DNA from: Halorientalis sp.
GTDB taxonomy: Archaea; Halobacteriota; Halobacteria; Halobacteriales; Haloarculaceae
Direction of reading: 5' to 3'
Length of the DNA: 64,000 nucleotides
Assembly: GCF_028275115.1 (NCBI RefSeq)
Contig: NZ_JAQCNH010000112.1
Coordinates: 1 to 64,000, forward strand
Positions 23,220-32,707 of the stretch are shown here, in pieces; position 1 is the first letter of the stretch, and every line of letters begins with the position of its first letter. The notes beneath the pieces were generated by a model. It searched no databases and had not been told where the DNA came from. It was given only the letters and a program-made list of their open reading frames with translations. The translations under genes were made by a program, and so were the position numbers.

Positions 23220-24491
23220 ATGCGATATTCACTGCCCGTCCTGATGGTCGTGTTCGTCGTCACCGCAACGGTGGCCGTCGGCACGCCAGCCCCTGCCCCC
23301 GAGGCATCGCCGGTCGCGGCGACACAGGATACCCCAGACGGTCTCATCAAACCAATCGCCACCTCCCGCAACACGACCAACTATCTCGCCCTCCCCGACG
23401 ACGAAACCGAGCGGGCCCAGTTCGGCAACGCCTCGCTCGACCTCGGAGCCGCAGTCGCCGCCGACAGTGCGCGGTTACAGGAGTCGTTCGTCGGCGAGGC
23501 GGCGGTCGAGCGGTTTCGCTCGGCCCCGAACACGTCGGCCAGGACCGATGCACTCCACCGGTTCTCGTCGGACCTGAGCAACCGGACGGGCGCGTTACGT
23601 CAGCGACAGCGGCGGACCGTCCAGCAGTTCGACGACGGCCGCATCTCTACCGCGGTAGTACTCAGGCGGTTGTCTACGATAGACGCGCGTGCCCGAGCGA
23701 TCGACAGAGCGGCCGTGCGATTGCAGGGAATCGCCCAGTTCACACCCCGGTACACGACCCCGTTCAATATCACCAGTCGGTTCAACAACGTCAAACAGCG
23801 GGCCAGCCTGCTTTACACCGGCCCCCGAGAGGGTGTGAGAGCGTCGCTCATCGGCCAGCGAAACACGAAACAGTACCTGTTGAGGACGGGCGGCAACGGG
23901 CTCGCCCTGGCGGGCACCGACAGCCGCCGACAACGGTACGTGCGTGACGCGTTCGTCGACGACCGGTTCCAGCAAAGCGGCAGTGACCGGTTCGACGGTG
24001 ACATCGGTACTGCCCTGGATTTCGTACAGGAACTGTACCCGTGGGCCGGCGACAGCGGAAACCAGCGTGGGCCGGACTCCGACGTCGACTCGATGTTCGA
24101 GAGCGTCTACCAGGTCTCCATCACGCACAGGCACGGCGAGTTGCTGACCTATCTCGACGGGTCGGACGCCGAGGTGTTCAAGGAGGTCCAGCGGAAGCGG
24201 CTGCCGAGGCTCCCGGTCACCGAGTCAGTCAGCGAGGCGAACACGACCGCCGACCTCACCGTCCGAGCGAACCTAACACACGTGACCGGGCCGATGGAAC
24301 TCACCGTCCGGGACACGACGGCCAACGTGCCCGTCGATGCCCGGATTACGGTCGACGGCCAGTTCGTGGGCGAGACTGGCGACGACGGCAGGCTCTGGAC
24401 GGTCCAACCCGGCGAGACGGTCCGGGTCGAGGCCACCACCGACGGCGGCCGTGTGGCGTTCACCGTCGTCCGCGACACGAGCGGAGTTTGA
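23220..24491 (+). CDS. Secreted haloarchaeal protein, DUF7096/DUF7094-like, 423 aa
   Basis: MRYSLPVLMVVFVVTATVAVG is a signal peptide, followed by a helical, Arg/Asp-rich region with LALPDDETERAQFGNASLDLG and LDARARAIDRAAVRLQG, and a C-terminal Ig-like or PEGA-like beta domain (VPVDARITVDGQFVGETGDDGRLWTVQPGETVRVEATT). ATG 23220 was preferred over ATG 23202 because the T-rich box at 23181-23187 fits it better. It resembles a haloarchaeal family found next to pilin-like genes, as here (24519). A role in surface or adhesion structures is inferred from context only. Confidence 0.75.
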   Translation: MRYSLPVLMVVFVVTATVAVGTPAPAPEASPVAATQDTPDGLIKPIATSRNTTNYLALPDDETERAQFGNASLDLGAAVAADSARLQESFVGEAAVERFRSAPNTSARTDALHRFSSDLSNRTGALRQRQRRTVQQFDDGRISTAVVLRRLSTIDARARAIDRAAVRLQGIAQFTPRYTTPFNITSRFNNVKQRASLLYTGPREGVRASLIGQRNTKQYLLRTGGNGLALAGTDSRRQRYVRDAFVDDRFQQSGSDRFDGDIGTALDFVQELYPWAGDSGNQRGPDSDVDSMFESVYQVSITHRHGELLTYLDGSDAEVFKEVQRKRLPRLPVTESVSEANTTADLTVRANLTHVTGPMELTVRDTTANVPVDARITVDGQFVGETGDDGRLWTVQPGETVRVEATTDGGRVAFTVVRDTSGV

Positions 24492-24518
24492 AGTAGGAAG
24501 CCGGGCCCACCGACCGGC

Positions 24519-24983
24519 GTGTCGGCCCGCGCACTCAGTTCCGTCATCGGTGTCGTACTTCTGGTCGCTGTCACTGTCCTCACAGCCGCCGCAGTCGGTG
24601 TGACGGTCCTCGACGCGGCACCGGCCGACGGGAGTCCCACCCGGGCCGCCCTCGAACTCCGGGCCGAAGCCAGTACGGACCGGCTGACTCTCCGCCACCG
24701 CGGCGGTGACACTGTCCCCGTGTCCGACCTCCGTCTCCGTGTCCGGATCGACGGCCGCCAGCTGGCCCACCAGCCACGCGTCCCGTTTTTTGCCGCCACC
24801 GGCTTCGACTCCGGGCCGACCGGCCCGTTCAATACCGCCGCCGACGGCCGCTGGCAGGCCGGCGAGCGTGCGAGCGTCCAACTCGCCAACACGAACGACC
24901 CCCCGCTAGAGCCGGGGTCACGGGTGTCCGTAGACGTCTATCTCGATGGGAAAAAACTGGCTGCACTGGAAGCGACGGCCTGA
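24519..24983 (+). CDS. Type IV pilin-like protein
   Basis: A 154-residue protein with a short N-terminus MSARALSSVIGVVLLVAVTV, i.e. a class III signal peptide with a PibD-type cleavage site before SSVIGVVLL and the hydrophobic assembly helix. The remainder is a beta-rich domain (RLTLRHRGGDTVPVSDLRLRV, VSVDVYLDGKKLAALEA) like archaeal Pilin_N proteins. The start is GTG. It lies 27 nt after the secreted-protein gene, so they are probably co-transcribed. No assembly ATPase or membrane platform gene is in the window. Confidence 0.8.
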   Translation: MSARALSSVIGVVLLVAVTVLTAAAVGVTVLDAAPADGSPTRAALELRAEASTDRLTLRHRGGDTVPVSDLRLRVRIDGRQLAHQPRVPFFAATGFDSGPTGPFNTAADGRWQAGERASVQLANTNDPPLEPGSRVSVDVYLDGKKLAALEATA

Positions 24984-25015
24984 GCAGCCCCGACCGCACC
25001 CGGCCCGGCGTCCCG

Positions 25016-25639
25016 TTACTCCGGCACCGCCGCCACCGTCGTGATCGCGATTTCCGGGTTGTACTCGGGGCCCATCATGTGGTGTTCGAAGTCGGTGAAG
25101 CCGGCTTCACGGAACATCCGGTCGGCCTCGCGCTCGTCGTAAAAGAGCATAATCGCGTCGGCGAGTCTCTGGAACACAGACGAGTTGGGGTAGTTCGGGC
25201 CGACGATCAGCACTTGACCGCCGGGCTTCGTGACGCGCCGACACTCTTCGAGAGCGTCGACGGGGTTGGGCCAGTATTCGATGGAGCCCGACGACCAGAC
25301 GACGTCGAAGCTGTTCCCGCCGAACGGTAGCCGCTCGGCGTCGCCGAGGTGGAAGTTGACGGGGCCGTCGCGCTTGCCGAACTTGTCGTAGGCCTTCTCC
25401 AGCTGGTGAGGGCTCTGATCGAGGCCGTACACCGTGTCCACGCGGTCGAGTAGGCCCTCGGTCGCGAAGCCGGTGCCACACCCGATGTCGAGCACCCGGT
25501 CGTCGCGCCCGATGTCGAGCATGTCGATAGCCGCCGTGCGCATCTCCTCGTTCCAGATGAACGGGTTGACCTGGTCGTACACCTTCGAGAGGTACTTGTA
25601 GAAGAGCCGGGCCCGGGACTTGTTCTCGAGGACTCCCAT
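25016..25639 (-). CDS. SAM-dependent methyltransferase, class I
   Basis: A 207-residue protein. VLDIGCGTGFATEGL is motif I, YGLDQSPHQLEKA is motif II/acidic loop, FDVVWSSGSIEYWPNP motif IV and RVTKPGGQVLIVG motif V. The N-terminal KYLSKVYDQVNPFIW and the overall size resemble menaquinone or benzoquinol methyltransferase-like enzymes of archaea. The quinone assignment is inference. It is a single gene, divergent from the ATP synthase cluster. Confidence 0.82.
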   Translation of the reverse strand: MGVLENKSRARLFYKYLSKVYDQVNPFIWNEEMRTAAIDMLDIGRDDRVLDIGCGTGFATEGLLDRVDTVYGLDQSPHQLEKAYDKFGKRDGPVNFHLGDAERLPFGGNSFDVVWSSGSIEYWPNPVDALEECRRVTKPGGQVLIVGPNYPNSSVFQRLADAIMLFYDEREADRMFREAGFTDFEHHMMGPEYNPEIAITTVAAVPE

Positions 25640-25803
25640 TAGAACGACGTTTGGTAGCTGAGAGTCATAATTCCCCGGATTTTCGACCGCCGACGCAACG
25701 GGACGGCGGCCCGAGCAGCCAGGAGCGTGTCACACGGTGACGGACGGCCCGGTCGTGGCGGCAAACTTCGCAACTACCATATGGCCGCTTCCGTAATCTC
25801 CGA

Positions 25804-26145
25804 ATGATTCAAATGCCAAGGCCAGAGGTTCTCGATCGGATCAAAGAGACCGAAGCAGAGGCCGACGAGATCGTCGCCGAGGCCCACGAGGAGGCCGAAG
25901 CGACGATCTCAGAGGCCCACGAGGAGGCCGAGGAGATTCGCCAACAAGCTCGCGAGGAGGCCGAGGAGATGGCCCAGCAGCGCCTCGACGACGCCCGGGA
26001 CGAGGTCGAGGCCGAACGCGAAGAGATTCTCGCGGACGGCGACGAACAGCGTGAAAAACTGGAAACGCAGGCCGAAAAGCAACGTGACGAGGTGATCGAA
26101 CACGTAGCGGCCCTGTTCGAGGAGGCGGTGCATGCTCAGACCTGA
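25804..26145 (+). CDS. atpH: A-type ATP synthase subunit H (peripheral stalk)
   Basis: A 113-residue, almost fully helical coiled-coil protein (EVLDRIKETEAEADEIVAEAHEEAEATI onwards) typical of AhaH/subunit G. It pairs with subunit E to form the peripheral stalk. It is the first gene of the ATP synthase cluster. ATG 25804 or 25813 may be the start; an AT-containing ACCATATGG box at 25777-25785 lies about 24 nt before the first. It overlaps atpI by 14 nt. Confidence 0.9.
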   Translation: MIQMPRPEVLDRIKETEAEADEIVAEAHEEAEATISEAHEEAEEIRQQAREEAEEMAQQRLDDARDEVEAEREEILADGDEQREKLETQAEKQRDEVIEHVAALFEEAVHAQT

Positions 26146-28486
26146 GCGGATGAGTCGTGTCTCGGTGACCGGCTCCAAACAGGTTATGCAGTCGGTCGTC
26201 GAGACCGTTCACGACCTGCGAACCGTCGATCTCACCGATTACGACGGCGCCTGGGAAGGGTTCGAGCCCGGACAGCCGGCCGAAGGCGGCGAGGCCGCCT
26301 CCGAGAAGCTCGTTACCGTCCGTTCACTGAAATCCATCCTCGGCGTCGACGAGAGCGACGCCGGTCCGACGCGGTTGGTGACGGAGGACGCCCTCGAGCA
26401 GGAACTCGAGGATATCCGCGAGGATGTCAACGAACTCAGCGACCGCCGGGACGAGTTGCGAGACGAACTCCGAACGGTCGAGGAGCGCATCGACAGCGTC
26501 GAACCGTTCGCGGCGCTGGGGATCGACCTCGACCTGCTGACCGGTTACCGCTCCCTGGCCGTCGGCGTCGGCGAGGGTGACCCCGAGACTATCGAAACCG
26601 AACTCACCGGTGTGGACGGCGTCGCGGCCTTCGAGGTGTTCTCCGAGGGCGATGCGGTCGCGGTCTTCGTCTATCCCGAAGCGACCGACCCTCTCGAACC
26701 GGGCGTCGAAACCGCCGTGCAGGACCTGCTCGTCGGGGCGGACTTTCAGGCCTACGACGTACCCGAGGCCGAGGGTAGTCCCGAAGAGTACATTTCGGAG
26801 CTGAACCACCGCAAACAGCAGCTCGAGTCCAAGCTTGACACGGTTGAGGACGAACTCGAGGACCTGCGACTCGACGTGGCCGGCTTCCTGCTGGCCGCCG
26901 AGGAGACACTGGCGATCAAGGCACAGAAGACCGAGGCCCCCCTCTCCTTCGCGACGACCGAGAACGCGTTCATCGCCGAAGGCTGGCTTCCGACCGAGGA
27001 GTACGAAGGGCTCGAAACCGCGCTCACAGAGGCCGTCGGGGACCACGTCGAAGTGGAGGAACTCGAACGCGCCGAGTACAACGACGACGGGCACGCGACC
27101 CGCTCGGCAGACGTGACCGAGGACGCGCCCGCGGCCGGCGGCGCGGTAGAGGCGGACCTCGGCGCTACCGTCAGCGCGGACGCGACCGACGGGACCGAAT
27201 CGGCTGCGGAAGCGGAGGCCGAAGCCGAGAAAGAGGAACAGGAAACTGTCGCCGATGGCGGACTCGCGAACGGCGCGAGCGAGACCTCGTCGGAACCTCG
27301 CTCTGACGGTGGCTCGGTCACGATGGGCAACGACGCCCCGCCGGTCGTTCAGGACAATCCCGGCGCGGCCAGGCCCTTCGAGGCGCTGGTCGAAGTTATC
27401 AACCGACCCAAGTACTCCGAGTTCGACCCCACGGTGCTGGTCTTCCTGACCTTCCCCGCGTTCTTTGGGTTCATGATCGGCGACCTGGGATACGGACTCC
27501 TCTACGTCGGACTCGGCTACTGGCTGTACAACAGTTTCGACAGCGATGTCGTCCGGAGTCTCGGTGGCGTCGGCATGTGGGCCGGCGGCTTCACGATACT
27601 GTTCGGTATCCTCTACGGTGAGATATTCGGACTCCACCTGATCTCGTCGTACCTGTGGGAAGGCGCGCTCGGTATGAGCGGGTCGCCGCTACACAAGGGC
27701 CTCCAGCCCAAATACGGCGACTTCGCGCTAGCGTGGCTCGTGTTGAGCCTGCTGGCGGGCATCCTCCACCTGACCATCGGCTGGGTGCTTGATTTCATCG
27801 AGAATCTCAAACACGGGTTCGGCGAAGCGATGGGCGAGAGCGGCTCCTGGCTGCTGATGATGTTCGGCCTGTGGGCCTGGATTTTCGCCGGTGCGTTCGG
27901 TAGTTCCCCACCCATCCTGTACGGCTCCGAGAGCGTCTTCAACGGGAATCCGGTCCCGCTCGGGTTCACCGGCTTTCCGGAGACGGTTGGTCTCGTCGGT
28001 CTCGGGATGTTCGCCGTCGGACTGGTTCTGCTGGCCCGGTCCGAGTTCATCGAAGTGGTGGAGTTCCTGAACGTGATGGTGAACGTCCTGTCGTACACCC
28101 GACTCGCCGCAGTGTTGCTGGCGAAGGCAGGGATGGCTTTCGTGGTCAATCTGCTCTTTTTCGGTGTCTTCGTCACCGGCGATGGCGCGTGGCACTTCGG
28201 CATCGGCCACTCGCCGAGTCAGATGCTCGAGCAGGGTACCTTCCACGGCCACGAGGTCACGAGCGTGATGTTCGAGGGACTGGCCCACTCGGGCATCGCC
28301 GGCATCCTCGGCGGGATCGTCGTCCTCGTCGTGGGCCACCTGCTCGTGCTGGCGCTCGGGATCACCAGTGCTGGCCTGCAGGCGGTGCGTCTCGAGTACG
28401 TCGAGTTCTTCGGAAAGTTCTACGAGGGCGGCGGCCGGTCGTATACGCCCTTCGGCTACGACCGCCAGTACACGACCGAGGACTGA
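26132..28486 (+). CDS. atpI: A-type ATP synthase subunit I (a subunit, membrane)
   Basis: A 784-residue protein. The start MLRPERMSRVSVTGSK is the family N-terminus. The cytoplasmic half (1-425) has two coiled-coil stretches (RQDLEDIREDVNELS-like and YISELNHRKQQLESKLD). From residue about 430 (VLVFLTFPAFFGFMIGDLGYGLLYV) there are seven to eight membrane helices. The arginine of the proton path is in NVLSYTRLAAVLLAKAGMAF. A roughly 75-residue acidic, Ala-rich insertion (about 329-405) lies just before the membrane part and is longer than in typical homologues. Confidence 0.93.
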   Translation: MLRPERMSRVSVTGSKQVMQSVVETVHDLRTVDLTDYDGAWEGFEPGQPAEGGEAASEKLVTVRSLKSILGVDESDAGPTRLVTEDALEQELEDIREDVNELSDRRDELRDELRTVEERIDSVEPFAALGIDLDLLTGYRSLAVGVGEGDPETIETELTGVDGVAAFEVFSEGDAVAVFVYPEATDPLEPGVETAVQDLLVGADFQAYDVPEAEGSPEEYISELNHRKQQLESKLDTVEDELEDLRLDVAGFLLAAEETLAIKAQKTEAPLSFATTENAFIAEGWLPTEEYEGLETALTEAVGDHVEVEELERAEYNDDGHATRSADVTEDAPAAGGAVEADLGATVSADATDGTESAAEAEAEAEKEEQETVADGGLANGASETSSEPRSDGGSVTMGNDAPPVVQDNPGAARPFEALVEVINRPKYSEFDPTVLVFLTFPAFFGFMIGDLGYGLLYVGLGYWLYNSFDSDVVRSLGGVGMWAGGFTILFGILYGEIFGLHLISSYLWEGALGMSGSPLHKGLQPKYGDFALAWLVLSLLAGILHLTIGWVLDFIENLKHGFGEAMGESGSWLLMMFGLWAWIFAGAFGSSPPILYGSESVFNGNPVPLGFTGFPETVGLVGLGMFAVGLVLLARSEFIEVVEFLNVMVNVLSYTRLAAVLLAKAGMAFVVNLLFFGVFVTGDGAWHFGIGHSPSQMLEQGTFHGHEVTSVMFEGLAHSGIAGILGGIVVLVVGHLLVLALGITSAGLQAVRLEYVEFFGKFYEGGGRSYTPFGYDRQYTTED

Positions 28487-28497
28487 CGGTTCACTCA

Positions 28498-28503
28498 TTT
28501 TTT
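28498..28503 (+). terminator. T6 tract after atpI
   Basis: A run of six T about 15 nt after the atpI stop, followed by a weak hairpin (GTGAGACTGTCTCTCAC, 28555-28571). It may partly terminate the atpHI transcript. The evidence is sequence composition only. Confidence 0.3.
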
Positions 28504-28615
28504 ACGGGAACCACAGCGGTGCGCGTCCCCTCACCCGGTTAGTGCTAGAAACCGTGAGACTGTCTCTCACCGGGTTTTCACGCACTGACGACGGCATTTG
28601 GGAAGTTTTATGAAG

Positions 28616-28622
28616 CCAGTAG
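28616..28622 (+). promoter_or_regulatory. Possible internal promoter before atpK
   Basis: TTTTATG lies about 50 nt before the atpK ATG in the only sizeable gap (182 bp) of the atpH-atpB run. A separate promoter would help supply the extra c subunits needed for the ring. It would give a leader of about 20 nt. Confidence 0.4.
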
Positions 28623-28668
28623 AGTCATATCCGGATGTTCGGAACGAGCGAATCCCGGAATCCAAATC

Positions 28669-28953
28669 ATGATCGACACATTCACCGCGGTACTGACCGC
28701 ACTCGGACCGGTTCTCCAGGACGGTGGCGCACAGACGATTGAGCAGGCACCCGCGATTCCGCCGCAGGCCGCGGCGGCACTGGCGGTCGGTCTGGCAGCA
28801 TTCGGCGCGGGCTATGCAGAACGTGGTATCGGGGCGGCTGCGGTCGGCGCTATCGCAGAGGACGACGACATGTTCGGTCGTGGGCTGATCCTCACGGTCC
28901 TTCCCGAGACGCTGGTCATCCTCGCGCTGGTCGTCGTCTTCATCGCGGGATAA
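28669..28953 (+). CDS. atpK: A-type ATP synthase subunit K (c ring)
   Basis: A 94-residue proteolipid with two membrane helices after a short N-terminal leader-like helix: AAAALAVGLAAFGAGYAERGIGAAAVGAI and LTVLPETLVILALVVVFIAG. E80 in LPETLVIL is the ion-binding carboxylate. A single hairpin with one carboxylate predicts a high-H+/ATP ring. N-terminal processing is possible, as residues 1-30 include a hydrophobic stretch. Confidence 0.92.
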   Translation: MIDTFTAVLTALGPVLQDGGAQTIEQAPAIPPQAAAALAVGLAAFGAGYAERGIGAAAVGAIAEDDDMFGRGLILTVLPETLVILALVVVFIAG

Positions 28954-28974
28954 CCACCCTACACTTTCTCTAAT

Positions 28975-29559
28975 ATGAGCCTTGATACGGTCGTAGAGGA
29001 TATCCGAGACGAAGCCCGCGCGCGTGCGGAGGAAATCACGTCCGAGGCGGAGGCCGAAGCCGAGGAAATCGTCGCCGAGGCCGAGCGCGACGCCGAGGAG
29101 ATCCGCAGCGAACGCGAGGCAGAGGTAGCATCGACTATCGAACAGGAGCGCGAACAGCGCGTCTCCAGTGCTAAGCTCGAGGCCAAACAGAAGCGTCTCG
29201 AAGCCCGCCGGACTGTGCTGAGCGAGGTCCACGAGGCCGTCGAAGTGGAGATTGCCGACATCGACGGCGAGGACCGCGAGGCGCTAACCCGTGAGCTACT
29301 GGCCGCGGCCACCGAGGAGTTCGGCGACGACGACGAGTTGGCGGTCCGCGGGCGCGAGGACGACGAAGACCTGATCGAGTCACTGCTCGACGAGGCGGGA
29401 CTCGACGGAAGTTTCGCCGGCGAGTACGACTGCCTCGGCGGCGTCGTCGTCGAGAGCGAGGGAGCGCGGATCCGCGTGAACAACACCTTCGACTCGATTC
29501 TCGAAGACGTCTGGGAGGAGAACCTCGGCGAAATCAGCGACAAACTGTTCGAGCAATGA
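28975..29559 (+). CDS. atpE: A-type ATP synthase subunit E (peripheral stalk)
   Basis: A 194-residue protein. The N-terminal 95 residues are coiled coil (VVEDIRDEARARAEEITSEAEAEAEEI), partner of AtpH. The C-terminal globular domain holds LGGVVVESEGARIRVNNTFDSIL, the E-subunit signature. It overlaps atpC by 4 nt. Confidence 0.92.
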   Translation: MSLDTVVEDIRDEARARAEEITSEAEAEAEEIVAEAERDAEEIRSEREAEVASTIEQEREQRVSSAKLEAKQKRLEARRTVLSEVHEAVEVEIADIDGEDREALTRELLAAATEEFGDDDELAVRGREDDEDLIESLLDEAGLDGSFAGEYDCLGGVVVESEGARIRVNNTFDSILEDVWEENLGEISDKLFEQ

Positions 29560-30617
29560 GTACGGAACGAGCCGCGGGCGGCAGCAACTACGAGTACGTG
29601 ATCGCGCGGGTCCGCTCGCGCCGCGCCGCGCTGTTCGACGACGACGACTACCGGAAGCTGGTGCGGATGGGGCCGGGCGAAATCGCCCGGTTCATGGAGG
29701 AAAGCGAGTACGAGAGCGAGATGAACGCGCTCGGGGCACGTCACTCCGGCGTCGACCTCATCGAGTACGCGCTGAACCGCAACGTCGCCAAACACTTCGA
29801 CGACCTGTTGCAGTGGGCCGACGGCCGGCTGTACGATTATGTCGCACGCTACATCCGGAAGTTCGACGTCTGGAACGTCAAGACGATTATCCGTGGACTG
29901 TACACCGGCACGGACGCCACTGGGGTCGAGACGGACCTGATCCGGGCTGGCGAGTTCGACGACGCGTTCCTCGACCAGTTGCTCAACGCCGGCTCTATCG
30001 AGGAGCTCGTCGAACTGCTCGAGCCGACTCGCTTCGGCGACCTGCTGGCCGATGCGTACGCGGTCTACGAGGACGAGGGTGTCCTCGTCCCGCTTGAAAA
30101 CGCCCTCGACCGGGCCTTCTACGAGGAGCTGTTGACGGGCCTGTCGGGCGAGCAGTCCCGGGCCATGGAGCTGTACGTTGAGTTCCTCAGTGCGGAAGTC
30201 GACTTCCGGAACCTCCGGAACGCCTTCCGGCTGGCTCGCAGTGGTTCGGATCTGGACCCCTCGGAGTACTACATCGACGGTGGCAAACTGTTCGACGAGG
30301 ACGAAATCCGCCAGCTGGCACGCAGCCGCGACCAGCTCGTCGAGTTCGTCCGGTCGAGCAAATACGGTGAGGACCTCGAAGTGGGGCTCGATTCCCTCGA
30401 GACGGCCGACAGCCTCATCGAGTTCGAGCAGGCACTGGACGCGGCGTTGCTAGAGTACTCCGGGCAGCTGTCCAACCGATATCCGCTGTCGATCTGTCCA
30501 GTCTTGGCGTACGTACTCGCCAAGGAGCGTGAGGTAGACAACATCCGCGCCATCGCACGCGGCCGGGAGGGCGGCCTCTCGACGGAGGACATCGAAAACG
30601 AACTGGTGGTACTATGA
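29556..30617 (+). CDS. atpC: A-type ATP synthase subunit C (central stalk socket)
   Basis: A 353-residue, all-helical V-ATPase d-type protein: YEYVIARVRSRRAALF, FDVWNVKTIIRGLYTG, and the C-terminal ICPVLAYVLAKEREVDNIRAIARG signature. It links the rotor axle to the c ring. Overlaps of 4 nt on both sides show tight translational coupling with atpE and atpF. Confidence 0.93.
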   Translation: MSTERAAGGSNYEYVIARVRSRRAALFDDDDYRKLVRMGPGEIARFMEESEYESEMNALGARHSGVDLIEYALNRNVAKHFDDLLQWADGRLYDYVARYIRKFDVWNVKTIIRGLYTGTDATGVETDLIRAGEFDDAFLDQLLNAGSIEELVELLEPTRFGDLLADAYAVYEDEGVLVPLENALDRAFYEELLTGLSGEQSRAMELYVEFLSAEVDFRNLRNAFRLARSGSDLDPSEYYIDGGKLFDEDEIRQLARSRDQLVEFVRSSKYGEDLEVGLDSLETADSLIEFEQALDAALLEYSGQLSNRYPLSICPVLAYVLAKEREVDNIRAIARGREGGLSTEDIENELVVL

Positions 30618-30940
30618 GCCAGGAGATCGCGGTCATCGGCAGTCCGGACTTCACGACCGGCTTCCGACTAGCTGGCGTCCGCAAGTTCGCGGACATCCCG
30701 GACGACCGGAAGGCGGCCGAGTTGGACGACGCCGTACGGGAGATGCTCGCGGACGAGGAGGTCGGCATCCTGGTGATGCACGAGGACGACCTCGAGCAGC
30801 TCTCGCGTGGGGTCCGTAGCGACGTCGAAACTAGCGTCGAGCCGGTGCTCGTCACTCTCGGCGGCGGGGGTGCCGGCAGCGGCGGCCTGCGCGAGCAAAT
30901 CAAACGAGCTATCGGTATCGACCTCATGGAGGAAGACTAA
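30614..30940 (+). CDS. atpF: A-type ATP synthase subunit F (central stalk)
   Basis: A 108-residue Rossmann-like protein with IAVIGSPDFTTGFRLAGVRKF at the N-terminus, VGILVMHEDD in the middle and the C-terminal helix REQIKRAIGIDL that inserts along subunit D. A Gly-rich loop GGGGAGSGG precedes the helix. Confidence 0.92.
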   Translation: MSQEIAVIGSPDFTTGFRLAGVRKFADIPDDRKAAELDDAVREMLADEEVGILVMHEDDLEQLSRGVRSDVETSVEPVLVTLGGGGAGSGGLREQIKRAIGIDLMEED

Positions 30941-30946
30941 CAACGA

Positions 30947-32707
30947 ATGAGTCAAGCAAGAGAATCTGACGTCCGTGAAGACGGACAGATCGAGAGCGTA
31001 AGCGGTCCCGTCGTGACGGCGATAGACCTCGACGCGAAGATGAACGACGTGGTCTACGTCGGTCACGAGGGACTGATGGGCGAAGTGATCGAAATCGAGG
31101 GCAACATCACCACCATTCAGGTGTACGAGGAGACCTCAGCGGTCTCCCCGGGCGAGCCCGTCGAATCGACGGGTGCACCGCTCAGTGTCGACCTCGGACC
31201 GGGTATGCTCGACGCCATCTACGACGGCGTCCAGCGGCCCCTGGACGTGCTCGAAGAGAAGATGGGCAGTGCCTTTCTCGACCGCGGTGTCGACGCACCG
31301 GGAATTGACCTGGAGAAGACCTGGGAATTCAACCCAGAGGTCACCGAAGGCGACGACGTCAGCCCGAACGACGTGGTTGGTATCGTTCCCGAGACGCCCA
31401 GCATCGACCACAAGGTGATGGTGCCGCCCGACTCCGAGGGCGGCGAAGTCGTCGACGTGAACTCCGGCGACTACACCGTCGAAGACACCGTCGTCGAACT
31501 CGACAGCGGCGAGGAAATCAAGATGCGCCAGGAGTGGCCCGTCCGCTCCCAGCGCCCCGCCGACGAGAAGCAGACGCCGGACACGCCGCTGGTCAGTGGC
31601 CAGCGGATTCTCGACGGTCTGTTCCCGCTCGCGAAGGGTGGGACGGCGGCGATTCCCGGCCCATTCGGGTCCGGGAAGACCGTCACCCAGCACCAACTCG
31701 CCAAGTGGGCCGACGCCGACATCGTCGTCTACGTCGGCTGTGGCGAGCGCGGCAACGAGATGACGGAAGTGATCGAGGACTTCCCGGAGCTCGAGGACCC
31801 GACGACCGGGAACGCACTGATGGACCGGACGTGTCTCATCGCGAACACCTCGAACATGCCCGTCGCAGCCCGTGAGTCCTGCGTGTACACGGGCATCACC
31901 ATCGCGGAGTACTTCCGTGACATGGGCTACGACGTGGCGCTGATGGCCGACTCCACTTCGCGGTGGGCAGAGGCCATGCGGGAAATCTCCTCGCGGCTGG
32001 AGGAGATGCCCGGTGAGGAAGGCTACCCGGCCTACCTCGCCGCGCGCCTCTCGGAGTTCTACGAGCGAGCCGGCTACTTCCAGAACATCAACGGTACCGA
32101 GGGTTCGGTCTCGGTCATCGGCGCCGTCTCGCCGCCGGGCGGGGACTTCTCGGAACCGGTGACCCAGAACACGCTGCGTATCGTCAAGACGTTCTGGGCG
32201 CTAGATGCCGACCTCGCCGAGCGCCGGCACTTCCCGGCGATCAACTGGAACGAGTCCTACTCGCTGTATCGGGACCAACTCGACCCGTGGTTCGAGGACA
32301 ACGTCGCAGCCGACTGGTCCGAGCAGCGACAGTGGGCCATCGACACACTGGACGAGGAGGACGAACTCCAAGAGATCGTCCAGCTCGTCGGCAAGGACGC
32401 ACTGCCGGAAGACCAGCAGCTCACGCTGGAAGTCGCACGCTATCTGCGTGAGGCCTGGCTCCAGCAGGACGCGTTCCACCCGACCGACACCTACTGCGAG
32501 CCGGAGAAGACGTACTCGCTGCTCGGCGCCATCAAGAGCTTCAACGACGAGGCCTTCGAGGCGCTCGAAGCTGGCGTGCCGGTCGAGGAGATTACGGCCG
32601 TCGACGCCATCCCGCAGCTCAATCGCGTCGGCGTTCAAGACGAGTGGGAAGACTACGTCGAGGAACTGGAAGACGAGATTGCCGAGCAAATCGGGGAGCT
32701 CTACTAA
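30947..32707 (+). CDS. atpA: A-type ATP synthase subunit A (catalytic)
   Basis: A 586-residue catalytic subunit. It has the N-terminal barrel, the long non-homologous insert typical of A/V types (about residues 120-200), the P-loop GPFGSGKTV (about 238-246), the [10 protein letters not shown] catalytic Glu region and [16 protein letters not shown]. The P-loop is intact and no intein interrupts it. The stop overlaps the atpB ATG by 1 nt (TAATG). Confidence 0.95.
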   Translation: MSQARESDVREDGQIESVSGPVVTAIDLDAKMNDVVYVGHEGLMGEVIEIEGNITTIQVYEETSAVSPGEPVESTGAPLSVDLGPGMLDAIYDGVQRPLDVLEEKMGSAFLDRGVDAPGIDLEKTWEFNPEVTEGDDVSPNDVVGIVPETPSIDHKVMVPPDSEGGEVVDVNSGDYTVEDTVVELDSGEEIKMRQEWPVRSQRPADEKQTPDTPLVSGQRILDGLFPLAKGGTAAIPGPFGSGKTVTQHQLAKWADADIVVYVGCGERGNEMTEVIEDFPELEDPTTGNALMDRTCLIANTSNMPVAARESCVYTGITIAEYFRDMGYDVALMADSTSRWAEAMREISSRLEEMPGEEGYPAYLAARLSEFYERAGYFQNINGTEGSVSVIGAVSPPGGDFSEPVTQNTLRIVKTFWALDADLAERRHFPAINWNESYSLYRDQLDPWFEDNVAADWSEQRQWAIDTLDEEDELQEIVQLVGKDALPEDQQLTLEVARYLREAWLQQDAFHPTDTYCEPEKTYSLLGAIKSFNDEAFEALEAGVPVEEITAVDAIPQLNRVGVQDEWEDYVEELEDEIAEQIGELY

